A stretch of 64,000 nucleotides of DNA, taken from assembly GCA_022702545.1 (NCBI GenBank), contig JAHRBC010000004.1, positions 1,240,001 to 1,304,000 on the forward strand. Reading direction: 5' to 3'. Below are positions 1 to 11,876 of this stretch, one piece after another. The stretch's first letter is position 1. The number at the start of each line of letters is the position of its first letter. The notes below the pieces were generated by a model. The model was not told the DNA's origin and did no database searches. It saw nothing but the letters and a program-made list of their open reading frames with translations. The translations under genes were made by a program, and so were the position numbers. The stretch comes from Phycomyces nitens. Lineage: Eukaryota > Mucoromycota > Mucoromycetes > Mucorales > Phycomycetaceae.

Positions 1-2173
1 CAGCAATTGAGGGTGCCCGTCGATCTATCGTTTCCCCTTCTGCATTTTCCGCAGATGATCTTCTGTTGGCCTTTCCAAGCTCCATACAGAACCTCTATTG
101 TATGCACTTTGTGATCCGTAGCTGGGTAATGTCTCAGATTGCCGAGCCCAACATTGACCTCAAGACAAGGATCGATTGTATCGACACCTTTTTACGAATG
201 GCCACACTTGGCAAGCACGCCAACGAGACTCGAATGATCTTTCCAGAGATCAAGGATCCAGCTGCAAGACGTGTGCCAGGGTTTGTAGAGTATGCGATTG
301 CCAGTGCTCTGGTGAGCCCAGAAGTAAGGCTGTATTCAAGGGCATGGCAAGAGGTCGCCCTCCGTCATGGCCAGGGGTCCCTCGACACCCTCGAGAGTAT
401 GCTGTGTTCTGTGCAAGAAGGCTTCCAGCCGCCTGTTGACGGACTCTTGGTCCCTAGTCTGGGGTGGATCTTTGAGAGGATGCTGGAACTATGTGCAATG
501 GTGCCAAACAAGTATCGCCAACATGAAGAAATCATTTACTTTGACAAACGACGCTATGTGTTCCATTTCTTCAATATGCTAATGAATGCCCAGATTGATC
601 TCGAGATAACCAACGACCAGCCCCTACTCTCATTTATGGTTGCTCCCAACAGAAACAAGCCTTCCTGGCGTGATCTCAAAGAGACTGCTCAGCGTGAAAA
701 CAAGGCCAGTGCTGCCAGCCGCAACTCTACTTACAAGCACAATCTACGGTCCCTGGTGTTTGGCAAATCGGTTGGAGAACAGCTGGATAAGCTCAGGCGG
801 GATATCAAGGAGCGCGACAGGATGGACAAGGAGTGTCGAGAGGTACAGCACAAATTGCAAAAGAAGCAAATGGAGCAGCTGAGACAAAGTGAGCGCCAAG
901 GCAAGCGTTCTGTAAAGGGACAATCATCCCAGCCTCTTCAGGCTCTGCAGCTACAGCACCACAGTCAAATGATGCCCAAGATCAATTCATTTCTGCGTGG
1001 CTTGCGGCCCCACTCTATGACCAGTGTCACCCTCGGTCTGTTTCCGACTGACTATGGCGACACCACGATGCTGTCTTTTATGACTACCAAGGCAGCCACT
1101 GTCATCAATCTCATCCATTCGACCGTGTCTGTTGCCAGTGCATACACCAAACGCGATTATGTTTTCCGCATCGTCACTGAAGAAGGTGGCCAATACCTGT
1201 TCCAGGGAACCAATCGAGATGACATGCATGACTGGATGAAGCAGATCAACAATGCCGCTCGTGAGGGGGCAGCCAAGCGCCAAAGTGTTTTGGTAGCCGA
1301 GTCTCTGGATGATCAGACTAGCCAGTGCCGAGTTGACATTGCAGGAAATTCCAATCGTCGGTCAGGACATTTGCAACCTCGGTCGTCTGTGTACGGAGTT
1401 GATCTCTCTTCTCTGATGCGAGGCGATCGTATTCCGTTGGTGATGGAAAAGTGTTTAAAAGAAATTGAGATGCGTGGACTGGAAGAGATTGGGATATACC
1501 GCGTTGCAGGCACTGGGTCGGTTGTAACCAAACTAAAGATGGCATTCAACACACAACTGTCAAGCGTAAACCTCAGTGATCCAGTATGGGCTGATATTAA
1601 CGTGGTTGCCGATGCACTCAAGCAATTCTTGCGTGAATTACCTGAGCCTTTGCTGACCTGCAGTCTCTATGATGAATTTATCAATGCCTCTGGTAAGCAA
1701 TTAGATATATGGCCAAAAGGGTTTCTAATTAAATGACCTTCTTAGCTTCCGAGAACCATGACGAACGGGTGTACTTGATTAGAGAGACGATTCGCAAGTT
1801 ACCCCATGCCAATTACATTGTTCTCAAGAGGCTTATCGAGCATTTTGTCACGTAAATGAATACCAGATATTTTATTGCATGACACTAAGTGATTTTGGGT
1901 TATAGAGTGACAGATTTCGAGGTTGTGAACCATATGTATGCGACCAATCTGGCAATTGTGTTTGGTCCTACCCTTCTTCAGCCAGCTCCAGGACCGGCTT
2001 CATTTGCAACCACCATGTCCAACTTGGGTCACCACCAAAACATTGTAAAATACCTTATTTTGAAGTATCATGATCTCTTTGACGTAGAATCCGAAGAGGC
2101 AGAGGCAAGCACAGACTTGGACGAGACAGACGAAAAGAAAGACTGTGATTCACAATCAGACTATACTCCATAA
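1..2173 (+). CDS. BEM2: Bem2-type RhoGAP (RasGEF-like, PH and RhoGAP domains), 5' partial
   Basis: The frame is open from base 3 to the window edge, so the gene starts upstream. Exons are 1-1692, 1746-1851 and 1906-2173; introns have GT-AG ends and restore the frame. The first ~200 residues resemble a CDC25/RasGEF-like helical domain. A basic Gln/Lys-rich linker follows, then a PH-like segment (about bases 960-1260). The C-terminal RhoGAP domain carries the GIYRVAG arginine-finger motif (Arg codon 1500-1502), the LPEPLL motif and a late NLAIVFGPTLL motif. This domain order is that of yeast Bem2, a GTPase-activating protein for Rho1/Cdc42-type GTPases in polarity and wall control. The tail after the GAP domain is short and acidic. 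Family identity rests on domain order and motifs; a related multidomain RhoGAP is the alternative. Confidence 0.85.
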
Positions 2174-2520
2174 GCAAATGAGAAATTTACATTCATATTA
2201 CATTTACACTTCTTTATTTTATTCACAACAATTCCAAGCGCACTTGCACCCAGGCACCCAGGCACGCACGCACACTTTTATACATAAAGAGGTGTGTGTG
2301 TATCTCTCTCTCTCTCTCTTTTGACCAATTATCTTATTAGCTGTCTATTTATATAAATGTGTGTGTATGTGTGTGTGTGTGTATATATGTGTGGGTATGT
2401 ATGTATGTATTATATACAGATAGATGTATATAATATTGTCTCTATGTAATGGCTGGTCCAATATTATTATTCTTATTATTACTCTTCTTCTTCTTATTCT
2501 TATTTTTTTATAAATATTAT

Positions 2521-2828
2521 TTATACATTGATGTAAAATATACCTGAATTGGGATACACAGGCAAGCAATTGATCTTTGACAGGTTATTTTGAAAGGCAT
2601 CCATAGGACTGTCTTGGTTACAGTAAATACGTTCTGTCATCCCAATTGTATGCATATCAAACCATAAAAGTATCTGGCCATCTCTCTTATCTTTAATCTC
2701 TGTATATTCTCCATCTCTCCTGTTCTGTGCCCACGGAAATGCAATCAAATTCTCTGCGTTTCTACCAACTGTTGCGCCACCTGGGTCGTACTCGAGGTAA
2801 TTTGAGCTTGGAATGGCTGTGTGACTCT
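2521..2828 (-). pseudogene. Orphan terminal exon or gene fragment, unrecognised
   Basis: On the minus strand an open frame of about 100 codons begins directly after a good 3' splice signal (TCTCTTTACAG at about 2829-2839) and runs to a stop at 2521. The translation has mixed, protein-like composition (for example GQILLWFDMHTIGMTERIY), unlike the surrounding low-complexity DNA. I do not recognise the family. No upstream exon or promoter is visible in the microsatellite DNA to its right. It may be a relic of a gene or a chance frame. Confidence 0.22.
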
Positions 2829-3521
2829 GTAAAGAGAATAGTTTGGTTTCTCTTTCATAAAACAAAATCATAAAGGGCCCAGACAGCCCAAATCTTCTTT
2901 CTTTTTATATTTATAAATATATATATACATATATATATTCTGACCGTTAATACTCAAGTAGCTCAAATGTCATTACAAGCCTTTATTGTTTTGGCAATAT
3001 TGCGCCGACCAATCTAGAACAATATTGGGCAATCATGAAAATTGGATCCTAAACCTCCAATAAATTATAGTATGTTTTTTTGGTGAAATGACAGTATGTA
3101 TTAGACCTCTGGAATCTACACAGCCTCGGTTCATTATTATTATTATTATTTTTAAGGAGATGTTGCCTACCATCTCCGTCTAAATCCTCAATATTTATAT
3201 TTTATTTATTTATTTATTGGGCTGATAATAATCAACAAAAATTGCTTTATAGAATAATAATAAATAATAATAATAATAATAATAATAATTTTGACAAATA
3301 TGTATATAAAATGTAGGTATCTAAATATATATAGGTATGTATGTATACATATATATATCTATATATCTGTATGGCTCAATCAATCTATCAAGTATCATTT
3401 GCAAAAGGGGGGCAATAAAAAGCCAATCTCTTTAAAATAATAAATAAATATCCAAAGGGGACTTGTAGCAATCATACACATGTATATATGTCTGTATAGG
3501 CACAAAAAGGACTAGAGTTCT

Positions 3522-3531
3522 GTTCTAGAAC
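3522..3531. promoter_or_regulatory. Palindromic GTTCTAGAAC, heat-shock-element-like
   Basis: A perfect 10-bp palindrome, GTTCTAGAAC, sits 278 bases upstream of the SWIRM gene start, inside the only non-repetitive patch of this intergenic region. It contains the inverted TTC/GAA pair of a minimal heat-shock element. Function is inference only. Confidence 0.2.
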
Positions 3532-3808
3532 ACGCCCAGTAACGCTGAGATCAGATTGCCAAGCAGAACAGGGTCCGGTCCTTAGTCTACGTGTTTGATG
3601 AACGCCATTCTGACATTACAATAAGTTGAACAGTCAGAAGCAGTAGTCCCAGCTCAACGCCAATCGACGTCGGCTTAATTAAACTACTGTACCTTTTTAT
3701 TATTTTGTTTTATTTTAATTAATTTTTTTTTCATCTTTCTTTCTTTCTTTCTTTCTTTCCCTTGTATATTTTCAAATCAATAAAACAAAAATCAGTATAT
3801 ACTTATCA

Positions 3809-4927
3809 ATGGACTTCAATACCATCTTCCACCCAACCGATCTGGCCCACCTTGACAAGGTCTGCGAACAAGACTCACACAAAGTGCAGGATGCCATTTT
3901 ATCGCCGCCGATAACTCCAAAGGTTCGGGCACAATTCCCGTCACCCTGGTCTTTTGGTGCTGAGCCAGGAAAGCTTATTCCTTCAGCATTGGACGCAAAG
4001 CCTATGAATTCGTCTCGCAGAAAGTCCAGTGCATATCTCTACAGACGCAGCCACCGTATTTCGTCGGTTGGAAGTGATTGTGACCAGGACATCACATTTA
4101 TCTTTCCTCCTCTTGTTTCACCTCTCGCTCTGTGCCAATCGACTGACTATAGCAAACCACCAATTCATCATGATTCGATTGAAAATTACACATCCCAGAA
4201 AAGACGCAGCTGTCCAGTCGTTCGACAATCCCCAACAACCACTCGAGAGGGTTCATTTGGCATGAACATGTCTGACATGTGCAGACCCAATTCTTCCTAC
4301 AGGAGAGCGTCTGATATTTATCCTCGTCCTTATTCAAAAAAGTGTGAAATCAAGCCACAAGAGCCACTAGTAGAGGAGCATGTGATTCAATCACCAATTG
4401 TTGCCAAACCAGTGGAAGATACATGTTCTGTTAAACCTGAACGCTATATTAAAAAGAAGGCAAAGACAGATGCAGCGGTTGCATATGACCAAGTCAATAT
4501 CCATCTCCATGACACAATTGCCTATGAACCCGGCTGGATTCCTAGCCTAGATGTCTTTGATCGAACGACTCATGTCCGAGTGGTCTGGAAAGGTAAAATT
4601 TGGAGGATTGATGTTGTTTGGCATTTCTTTTTCTTTTTTAAATTAACAGCCTTTGAAGGATCACCTTCGTGTCTTGTTGGACTAGAATACTATGAATTGC
4701 TCCATCCTGGAGAAGTTCATATTGCGTCTACCCTGAGGCTCACTCCAGAGCAGTATCTCAAATGCAAGCGCGTGCTTGTACTCGGGGCTCAAGAGGCTTA
4801 CAAAGAGCATGTGGCATTTCGCAAATCCGATGCCCAGAGAGTCTGTCGTATCGATGTCAACAAAGCAAGTACACTCTGGAGCGTATTTGGTCGACTAGGA
4901 TGGCTAGGTGGCAAATGGCCAAACTAA
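3809..4927 (+). CDS. SWIRM-domain protein, FUN19/Laf1-like
   Basis: Two exons, 3809-4592 and 4650-4927, give a 353-aa protein. The first ~230 residues are low-complexity, rich in Ser, Pro and basic residues (nuclear-factor style) and include SPPITP. The C-terminal ~110 residues form a SWIRM domain: a Trp-Lys start, LHPGEVHIASTLRL, a YLKCKR helix and the closing DAQRVCRIDVNKASTLWSVF segment. This is the version in yeast Fun19 and fission-yeast Laf1/Laf2, which associate with histone deacetylase complexes, so a chromatin role is inferred. The intron is 57 nt, a multiple of three with no stop, so the unspliced frame is also open. Splicing removes 19 residues including five consecutive Phe and restores a normal SWIRM sequence, which favours the spliced form. 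Confidence 0.8.
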   Translation: MDFNTIFHPTDLAHLDKVCEQDSHKVQDAILSPPITPKVRAQFPSPWSFGAEPGKLIPSALDAKPMNSSRRKSSAYLYRRSHRISSVGSDCDQDITFIFPPLVSPLALCQSTDYSKPPIHHDSIENYTSQKRRSCPVVRQSPTTTREGSFGMNMSDMCRPNSSYRRASDIYPRPYSKKCEIKPQEPLVEEHVIQSPIVAKPVEDTCSVKPERYIKKKAKTDAAVAYDQVNIHLHDTIAYEPGWIPSLDVFDRTTHVRVVWKGKIWRIDVVWHFFFFFKLTAFEGSPSCLVGLEYYELLHPGEVHIASTLRLTPEQYLKCKRVLVLGAQEAYKEHVAFRKSDAQRVCRIDVNKASTLWSVFGRLGWLGGKWPN

Positions 4928-5562
4928 CAAAAAAAAGATTATATAAATATTTTAAATATATACAAACACATATATAAATATATGCATATGCAAATGTTGT
5001 GTGCACACATGTATCAGATTCCTAGCCATGTTTGATTCAACTTCTTTTATGCTTCTTTTATGACCTATATTTACATGTATATTCTTTTTCTTCACACAAA
5101 AAAATATTATCTATTTCCTATACACAATTCAAATACACAATACAAAATAAATATCATTACAATTATTCGATCTATTATCGTTTCATTGCTAATTTGTTTC
5201 TTGCTTGTAAAGGCAATTTACAATGTTGTTTTGATGTGTTTATTCAAAAATCCCTTTTTCCACCGTGTTACATGTAATTGAAATACATAATTATCTGTGC
5301 TTCCAAAATAATAGTAATTATTATTCTACAAGAAATATTTATACGGATAATAATCGAATTAATATATTTTCTTTTATATTTCTCGGTATCAATTCCAATA
5401 CGTCACTGTCGATAATTCCATTTGGTCCAAAGCTATCAAAAATAATTAAATAATAAATAAATAAAAAAGTTCGGGTACGTCTTAAATTGGAATGACCAAA
5501 AGATTTATATATATATTTATATTTATATATATATATATGTATACATATATATTTAGATATCC
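4928..5562. other. AT-rich intergenic DNA
   Basis: Low-complexity AT-rich sequence with TA runs follows the SWIRM gene. The open frames here are short and Tyr/Ile/Phe-rich, as expected from chance. I see no supported feature. Confidence 0.5.
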
Positions 5563-6327
5563 TTTGGTCGGTCAGTTAAAGAGGTCCAAAGGTGGTACAC
5601 GCTTACTCTACTGTCGATCACACAGACTTGCCATAAATGGAAAAGTCTAAAAATCCTCAATGTAAAGAAGAGGAACAAGAAAGAGTGAAATGGTTACAAT
5701 AAATCTATACATGTATCCTATATAGCCTTGGTATCCAGATACAATTCATAGACTCATTTATGCTGATTGGCTATTGTGATAATAATCATTGTCTATGAAT
5801 ATTTTTGGAATTCATTTGATGAAAGAAAGATTTTCAATAATAAAAATGTACACTTTAGATTATGAATCCTCAATATGGATAAAAGATAAAGTATAAATTC
5901 CCTAATGGAATATCACTATAGATATTATTAATATTTAAATATAAAAGAACCTGTGTACAGATACATATAATAGATTTGTGCAATTGACGGACAATCAATC
6001 AAAAATAAAAAAATAAAAAGCTTCTTGATGTCCCGAAATATAATCATGATTAGAAGACGCGAGTTTTGAGTTGGCATAATACTTGGCCTGAAACAATTAT
6101 TACCAAATCATTATTGATTTACATCAATTGCACATTTTAACAGACAATTCTAGTCTATATGGCATTTTCATGTGGAATTCTCGCTTAAAAAAAAAACTAT
6201 TTAGATTAAATAGACTATAATTCTGTCAAATCAAAATCAATATATTTGAATGGGTTATTCGGATGACACCGAGAAAAATATTTTTGGTTTTTGAGTTTTT
6301 GGGAATTTTATTACCCAAAATATAAAG
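5563..6327. repeat. Direct repeat DR, left copy (~765 bp)
   Basis: This segment is repeated in the same orientation at about 11121-11876 with high identity and only small indels. Shared landmarks include a segment around TACTCTACTGTCGATCACAC, GATGTCCCGAAATATAATC, and GGTTATTCGGATGACACCG near the end. Both copies end in a palindromic stretch around GGGAAT...CCCAAAA. No coding potential is seen. It lies 7 bp outside the target duplication of the Mutator-like element. Confidence 0.85.
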
Positions 6328-6343
6328 TCTAGTCCATCCAATT

Positions 6344-6730
6344 CCAAATTACGGGTATTTAACTAATTTGTGCGCCGCCTCGTTATAATTAGCGGTTTAT
6401 TAATTTATAAATGGCGCGTATGAAAATCCCAAGAAACACTTTAATCAAAGCGAGGAAAATTCCTAGAAATTGACAGTTCATGGCACTCAATTGAAAGGTA
6501 CCATGCTACTTGGTCTATAGTTTATTAGGTGTTTGACTTTCAGACTGCTATAAAGTCATTTTTATAAAGATTGGTAGGATAAATCTTTAAAAAACGTTTT
6601 TTTAATAAATACCATTTACTGCTAATTAAAATTACTAAACACATAGCATATAGCAGTCAAAAAAAAAATTAAAGAAAATATTGAATGGGTCCTTTAGGTA
6701 AAAGAAAAAGTCAATAAAACCCTTTTATAG
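6344..6730 (+). repeat. Left terminal inverted repeat of the MULE-like element
   Basis: It reads from CCAAATTACGGG through GTGCGCCGCCTCG to GAAAATATTGAATGGGTC and pairs with 10704-11093 on the opposite strand. Identity is high across the whole length, with a few substitutions and small A-run length differences. Confidence 0.85.
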
Positions 6731-9700
6731 TCGTAACATAGCTTCAACTATTATAATTGACTCCCCCCTTTTTTTTTTCTACAAAGACTTTGGGCAAAAA
6801 ATGATTCCATCGGAATCTTGGCCAACGGGTTTCCTGATTGTAACTTGAAGAAATCATCAGTTGGAACCTATAATTATTGCGAGCGTGGTGTAATATAAAG
6901 GTAATAAACGCTTTATTTGCACAATATAAATTATTTCAACATGCCGAGAACCACTGTCCTTGAGACAATACATATATGTATATATTATCTTAATGATTGG
7001 GCATATGCTGATAATATAGGCTTTAATGATAGTAAAAGATCGGTTACCATTCACTCCCCATTTGTCAATTTGAGGCTGATCCAACAGTGATTGTTATGCC
7101 AGTCACTGGATTGGTCATTTACGGTATATTAGGTTTTTTTTATTGCATTTTGGTATTGCAAACCTAAATTACAGGACGGCCATTGCATCTAAAAGGGCAA
7201 AAGTTAGTAGATCTCAAAATAAAAATAAAATAAAACCTAAAATAGACCTCAAAGAAGCTGTTATGATACCATACAAGTTTATCTACAAAACAACGATTGA
7301 TATGGATAAGCCTTGCTACAAAATTGGGGTTTCATAACCAAGATAGGTGTACTCTTTTATGTATAAAAATATTCTGAGGAGGCTATTATCAAACAAGTTA
7401 CAGATACCCTCATCTTTCACAAAAATCCTCTAAACTCGCCCCAATTGGAAGCTTTTAATCTTTCTTGAGATTCTCTTGGTGTACTAAATTCAATTGTATT
7501 CAGCTTCTTCAATCAAGAATGATCGGTTTGTATACTCATGTCAAAATAGTTACAATCACTGTACAGTACTTTTTTTTTGATAATTTGCAAAGCATCCATG
7601 TAATTAACCCCACGAGCCAAACTTGATTCGGTTTATAAAACAAATATAAGAAAGAAAAAACCTTGTAATATCAGCCAAAAATAACCCACTCCTGTCAATT
7701 TACTATAAAAATATATAGCGTGATATATCTCATTTACTGCAAGTAATATATTCTTTTTTTTTGCTGATTACAAAATACTGTTTTGGGATCTGATTATTTT
7801 ATTAGTTCCCGTTATTTTACCTTTATGTTTTTATTATCCTTTGGTATATATTGTTCAATATTAGCTTGAATTATTTCATATATCTATCTTTGGTAATAAT
7901 GTTAAAGACATCAAAGTCAGGTCTCATATAATGGAGCATGGTGGTGCAAGTTCTTAGGATAGTAGATTTGCCTATTATACATTTTTGGCTAGGTAGTTGA
8001 TATATATATAGTTATATAAGAGCCAAGAATTGATGCGGATATCTATAATGACTAGTGACAGGGGCCAGTTGTTGAAACGCGTTCAAAATGCTCAAATTGG
8101 TCTCATCTTGGAATACATTACCCGTTGATATATCAAGCTGACCGAATACTGTTATATATATATATAAAGTTAATGACATGGTAATAAATAAATATATTTA
8201 AAACATAGCAATCTGTGAATTAGAGACCTGTCATATTATAGCCATTCAAAGGTATGCTTCATAGGAGGATCGTCAAGAAGGTTCATCAATAAAAAAATTT
8301 CTTGTCGAGTACTAATTTCATATATTTTGGGGTGTGAACAAAATGAACTACATGTCCTTTTTTTTTAAAAAAAAAAGTCGTTTTAAAGATCTTTTCCGGT
8401 TACCAATTTTCTCATGACCCCACATTGGCTTTCACACGAGTCTCTTGTCATTACTGCCTTTCAACCAAAATGACCGTATCATTACTTTGTTGCCTCCAGA
8501 CCGCCCACATCGTACCATATAAAAATGTATTTAGTTGCCGAAAAAAATAGTAAATAAAAAGACTTTGTGTTCAACTATATATAACCCAAATACGCGCTTT
8601 CCCCCCTTTTACTGAATTTTATGAGCCCACGTTTACTATATACTTTAGCAATACACAGATATATATATTTATTAAACCCAAATAAAGTATTTTTATTTGA
8701 ATAAAAGAATAATGACCAAGATGGTTGATTAGTACAAATGCTATGGTAATGGAAATGACAGTTTCAAACCTTTAGTACGCCCCTAAACGTATTGTATTCA
8801 CTTGTACCGATTAACATATCCAAATACACTAATGTTTCAATTTATCTGATTTTAATTAGATTTTTACAGATTTTACTTTTTGCAAAGCTCAAAAAACATC
8901 CTTCATTCCAATTAGATTTTTATGATTCTCTAGATCATTAAACAATAGGAAAATATCTGTGGATTGAGTAAGATAGATGCTGGATTTTTTTTAAAGAAAA
9001 AATCGAGTAGATTTATTCGGTTGCTATCCGGAACATGAATAAAGTGAAATTGATTTCTAGAATGTTAAAGAAACAAAAACACTAATTAGGTTACCCTTTA
9101 TATATATATATATACGCTGTCTGTTCCAACTTTGGGCTTATTGTATATTTGAAATATAAGAAATAATCCCCAGTTTAGTTAACAGCAATAGGCTTTGTGC
9201 CAAATATTCCCAAACAAGCAGTACGAACGTAAAAGGAACACCTCTATTCTTTTAATATTATTTTTCACTTTGACTGTGTCAAACAAGAAAGAATGAAATT
9301 TATACGATTTCCAAGTAGACATGACAGAACAAGATAAAAGTAAATGATCCATAGCACACTTTCGCTGGTTCATTTATAGTCTTTTCAACCATTAGAAACA
9401 GAATATATTTAACCTAAAATTGTACTTCAAGTTGGTAAAGACATAAATAATATGCTTCTAGACATAATTCATTTAAGAAACCATTTTATATGCTCGATAA
9501 GGGTTTGGTTTTTGGGTAATTCGGTTAAAGAAGAATTAAGTCTCGCAATTGATATACCAATAGAAAATAGTTTGCATGCAGAAAGCCAAGATTATGATTG
9601 ACCACCTTTCAAAATCTGTAAAGCCTAGTCTTTTAAATCGAATAAAATATATTTCCAGCAATTGGACTTGTTGATTTTTACATAGATTTGATGTATGTCT

Positions 9701-10703
9701 CAAATTAGCCAATTGAAGAGTATAGAATTTAGAAGGAGGCTTTTTATTGCTCGAGTAAGATATTATGGACGGGTGCTTAATATGTCTTGAACAATTGAGT
9801 TGCGCTAATCCCGTGAAGGGCGTAATGATTACTATAAATGTCGTCATTACTTATGTTAATCAAACTGTTGTCAAAATGGAGGCACTCCCGGCCACTAAAG
9901 CTGGTGTCAATACAACTATCTGCCGGAGAGTCAAGTATATTAACTTTTGGTGATGTGTTTTTTTAAAGAAAAGCAGCAACCCTGAATTGTATATAGAATT
10001 TTGCTGGCACGTGGATATTAATACCCACTGGATCCAATTATTCCAATCGTTGATTAGGCACAGTGTCGATCAATTATATGCACTTTATGGCATTTTTCGC
10101 CGAAATAATCAACTTGCTTAATTACTCTGAAATAAATATGAGGTCGCTGTCATTATTCAGTTTCTGTAGTTGTCATACATCTTTTTGTACCAAGGTACTT
10201 TGAAAGAATTCTAAAAAGTATTAGTGTGTCTGGGTGCTGTCTAAAAGATCTCCCTTTTGATCAAATACTTAAAGTATAGATAATTGAAGTTGGCGATGCA
10301 CGACTGGGTACTTGCAGGAACCCCTGCCTTTTTTTGATCCCTCTTTAAGAAGCATTGGCGTTTTCTTGAAAACTATATTCAGGGAAGAGCAGTGAAAGAC
10401 AATTGAGTTACATATACTATAATATGAGAAATCGCCTATACTTTGAAAAAAAAAAAAAGGTTTTTTTACAACGTATTTCTCGCTAGTCGTTCCATGAAAT
10501 TTTTCATAACCTGATCACTCAAAGAAAAACTAAAGGGGCCAGGAGCTCGTCCCTAGGTATAAGATTTCTGAGTTTAAGCACAATGGTATTAGCTGGCCCT
10601 CTAATTATGATTGCATCTCAACTAATCATACAAGAACATCTTACAAATGACGATTAACACTACTAAATACTGAGAGGATAATAAATGTGTGGATATTTTA
10701 CAG

Positions 10704-11093
10704 CTGTAAAGGCGTTTTATTGACTAATTCTTTTGTCCAAAAGACCCATTCAATATTTTCTTTAATTATTTTTTTTGACTGCTATATGCTATGTGTTTAG
10801 TAATTTTAATTAGCAGTAAATGGTATTTATTAAAAAAAAACGTTTTTTAAAGATTTATCCTACCAATCTTTATAAAAATGACTTTATAGCAGTCTAAAAG
10901 CCAAACACTTAATAAACTATAGACCAATTAGCATGGTATCTTTCAATTGAGTGCCATGAACTGTCAATTTCTAGGAATTTCCCTCCCTTTCATTAAAGTG
11001 TTCTTTGGGATTTTCATACGCGCCATTTATAAATTAATAAACCGCTAATTATAACGAGGCGGCGCACAAATTAGTTAAATACCCGTAATTTGG
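10704..11093 (-). repeat. Right terminal inverted repeat of the MULE-like element
   Basis: This is the reverse complement of 6344-6730, ending ACCCGTAATTTGG at 11093, next to the 9-bp target duplication copy at 11094-11102. Confidence 0.85.
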
Positions 11094-11120
11094 CATTCGA
11101 TTAACTATATTTGGGCACTA

Positions 11121-11876
11121 TTTGGTAGGTTAGTAAAAGAGATCCAAAGATGTTACACGTTTACTCTACTGTCGATCACACAGACTTGCCATAAACAGAA
11201 AAGTCTAAAATCTTCAATGTAAAGAAGAGGAACAAGAAAGAGTGAAATGGTTACAATAAATCTATACATGTATCCTATATAGCCTTGGTATCCAGATACA
11301 ATTCATAGACTCATTTATGCTGATTGGCTATTGTGATAATAATCATTGTCTATGAATATTTTTTGGAATCCATTTGATGAAAGAAAGATTTTCAATAATA
11401 AAATGTACACTTTAGATTATGAATCCTCAATATGGATAAAAGATAAAGTATAAATTCCCTAATATAATATCGCTATATATTATTAATATTTAAATATAAA
11501 AAAAAAGAACCTGTGTACAGATACATAATAGATTTGTGCAATTGACGGACAATCAATCAAAAATAAAATAAAGTAAAAAAGCTTCTTGATGTCCCGAAAT
11601 ATAATCATGATTAGAGATGCGAGTTTTGAGTTGGCATAATACTTACCCTGAAACAATTATTACCAAATCATTATTGATTTACATCAATTGCACATTTTAA
11701 CAGATAATTCTAGTCTATATGGCATTTTCATGTGGAATTCTCGCTTAAAAAAAACTATTTAGATTAAATAGACTATAATTCTGTCAAATCAAAATCAATA
11801 TATTTGAATGGGTTATTCGGATGACACCGAGAAAAATATTTTTGGTTTTTGGGAATAGAATTCCCAAAAATATAAA
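11121..11876. repeat. Direct repeat DR, right copy (~756 bp)
   Basis: Same-orientation copy of 5563-6327, beginning 18 bp after the right target duplication of the MULE-like element. At 11846-11870 it ends in a perfect hairpin: an 11-bp TTTTTGGGAAT arm, an AGA loop and the complementary arm. In the left copy the same place is only partly palindromic. Confidence 0.85.

Larger units (their letters stand above)
2174..3808. repeat. Intergenic AT-rich DNA with microsatellites
   Basis: This gap holds several simple repeats: a (CT)n run near 2301, (GT)n near 2350-2390, an (AAT)n tract at about 3250-3292 and (TTTC)n at about 3733-3760. A more balanced patch at about 3515-3680 precedes the SWIRM gene and may be its promoter or leader. 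No conserved gene is evident apart from the doubtful minus-strand frame at 2521-2828. Confidence 0.6.
6335..11102. mobile_element. Mutator-like (MULE) non-autonomous element with 9-bp target duplication
   Basis: Bases 6344-6730 and 10704-11093 are near-perfect inverted repeats of about 390 bp, starting CCAAATTACGGGTATTTAAC. Immediately outside them lie CATCCAATT (6335-6343) and CATTCGATT (11094-11102), a 9-bp pair with two transition differences. Long terminal inverted repeats plus a 9-bp target duplication are the hallmarks of Mutator-like elements. The 4-kb interior has no frame longer than about 100 codons and no visible MULE transposase, so the copy would depend on a partner. A more balanced patch at 9765-9953 could be a captured fragment, but I do not recognise it. 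Confidence 0.7.

Noticed and set aside
9536..9953. Overlapping ~60-100 codon frames inside the MULE-like element
   Set aside because: They overlap on opposite strands, lack motifs and have no splice or promoter context; at most a captured fragment.
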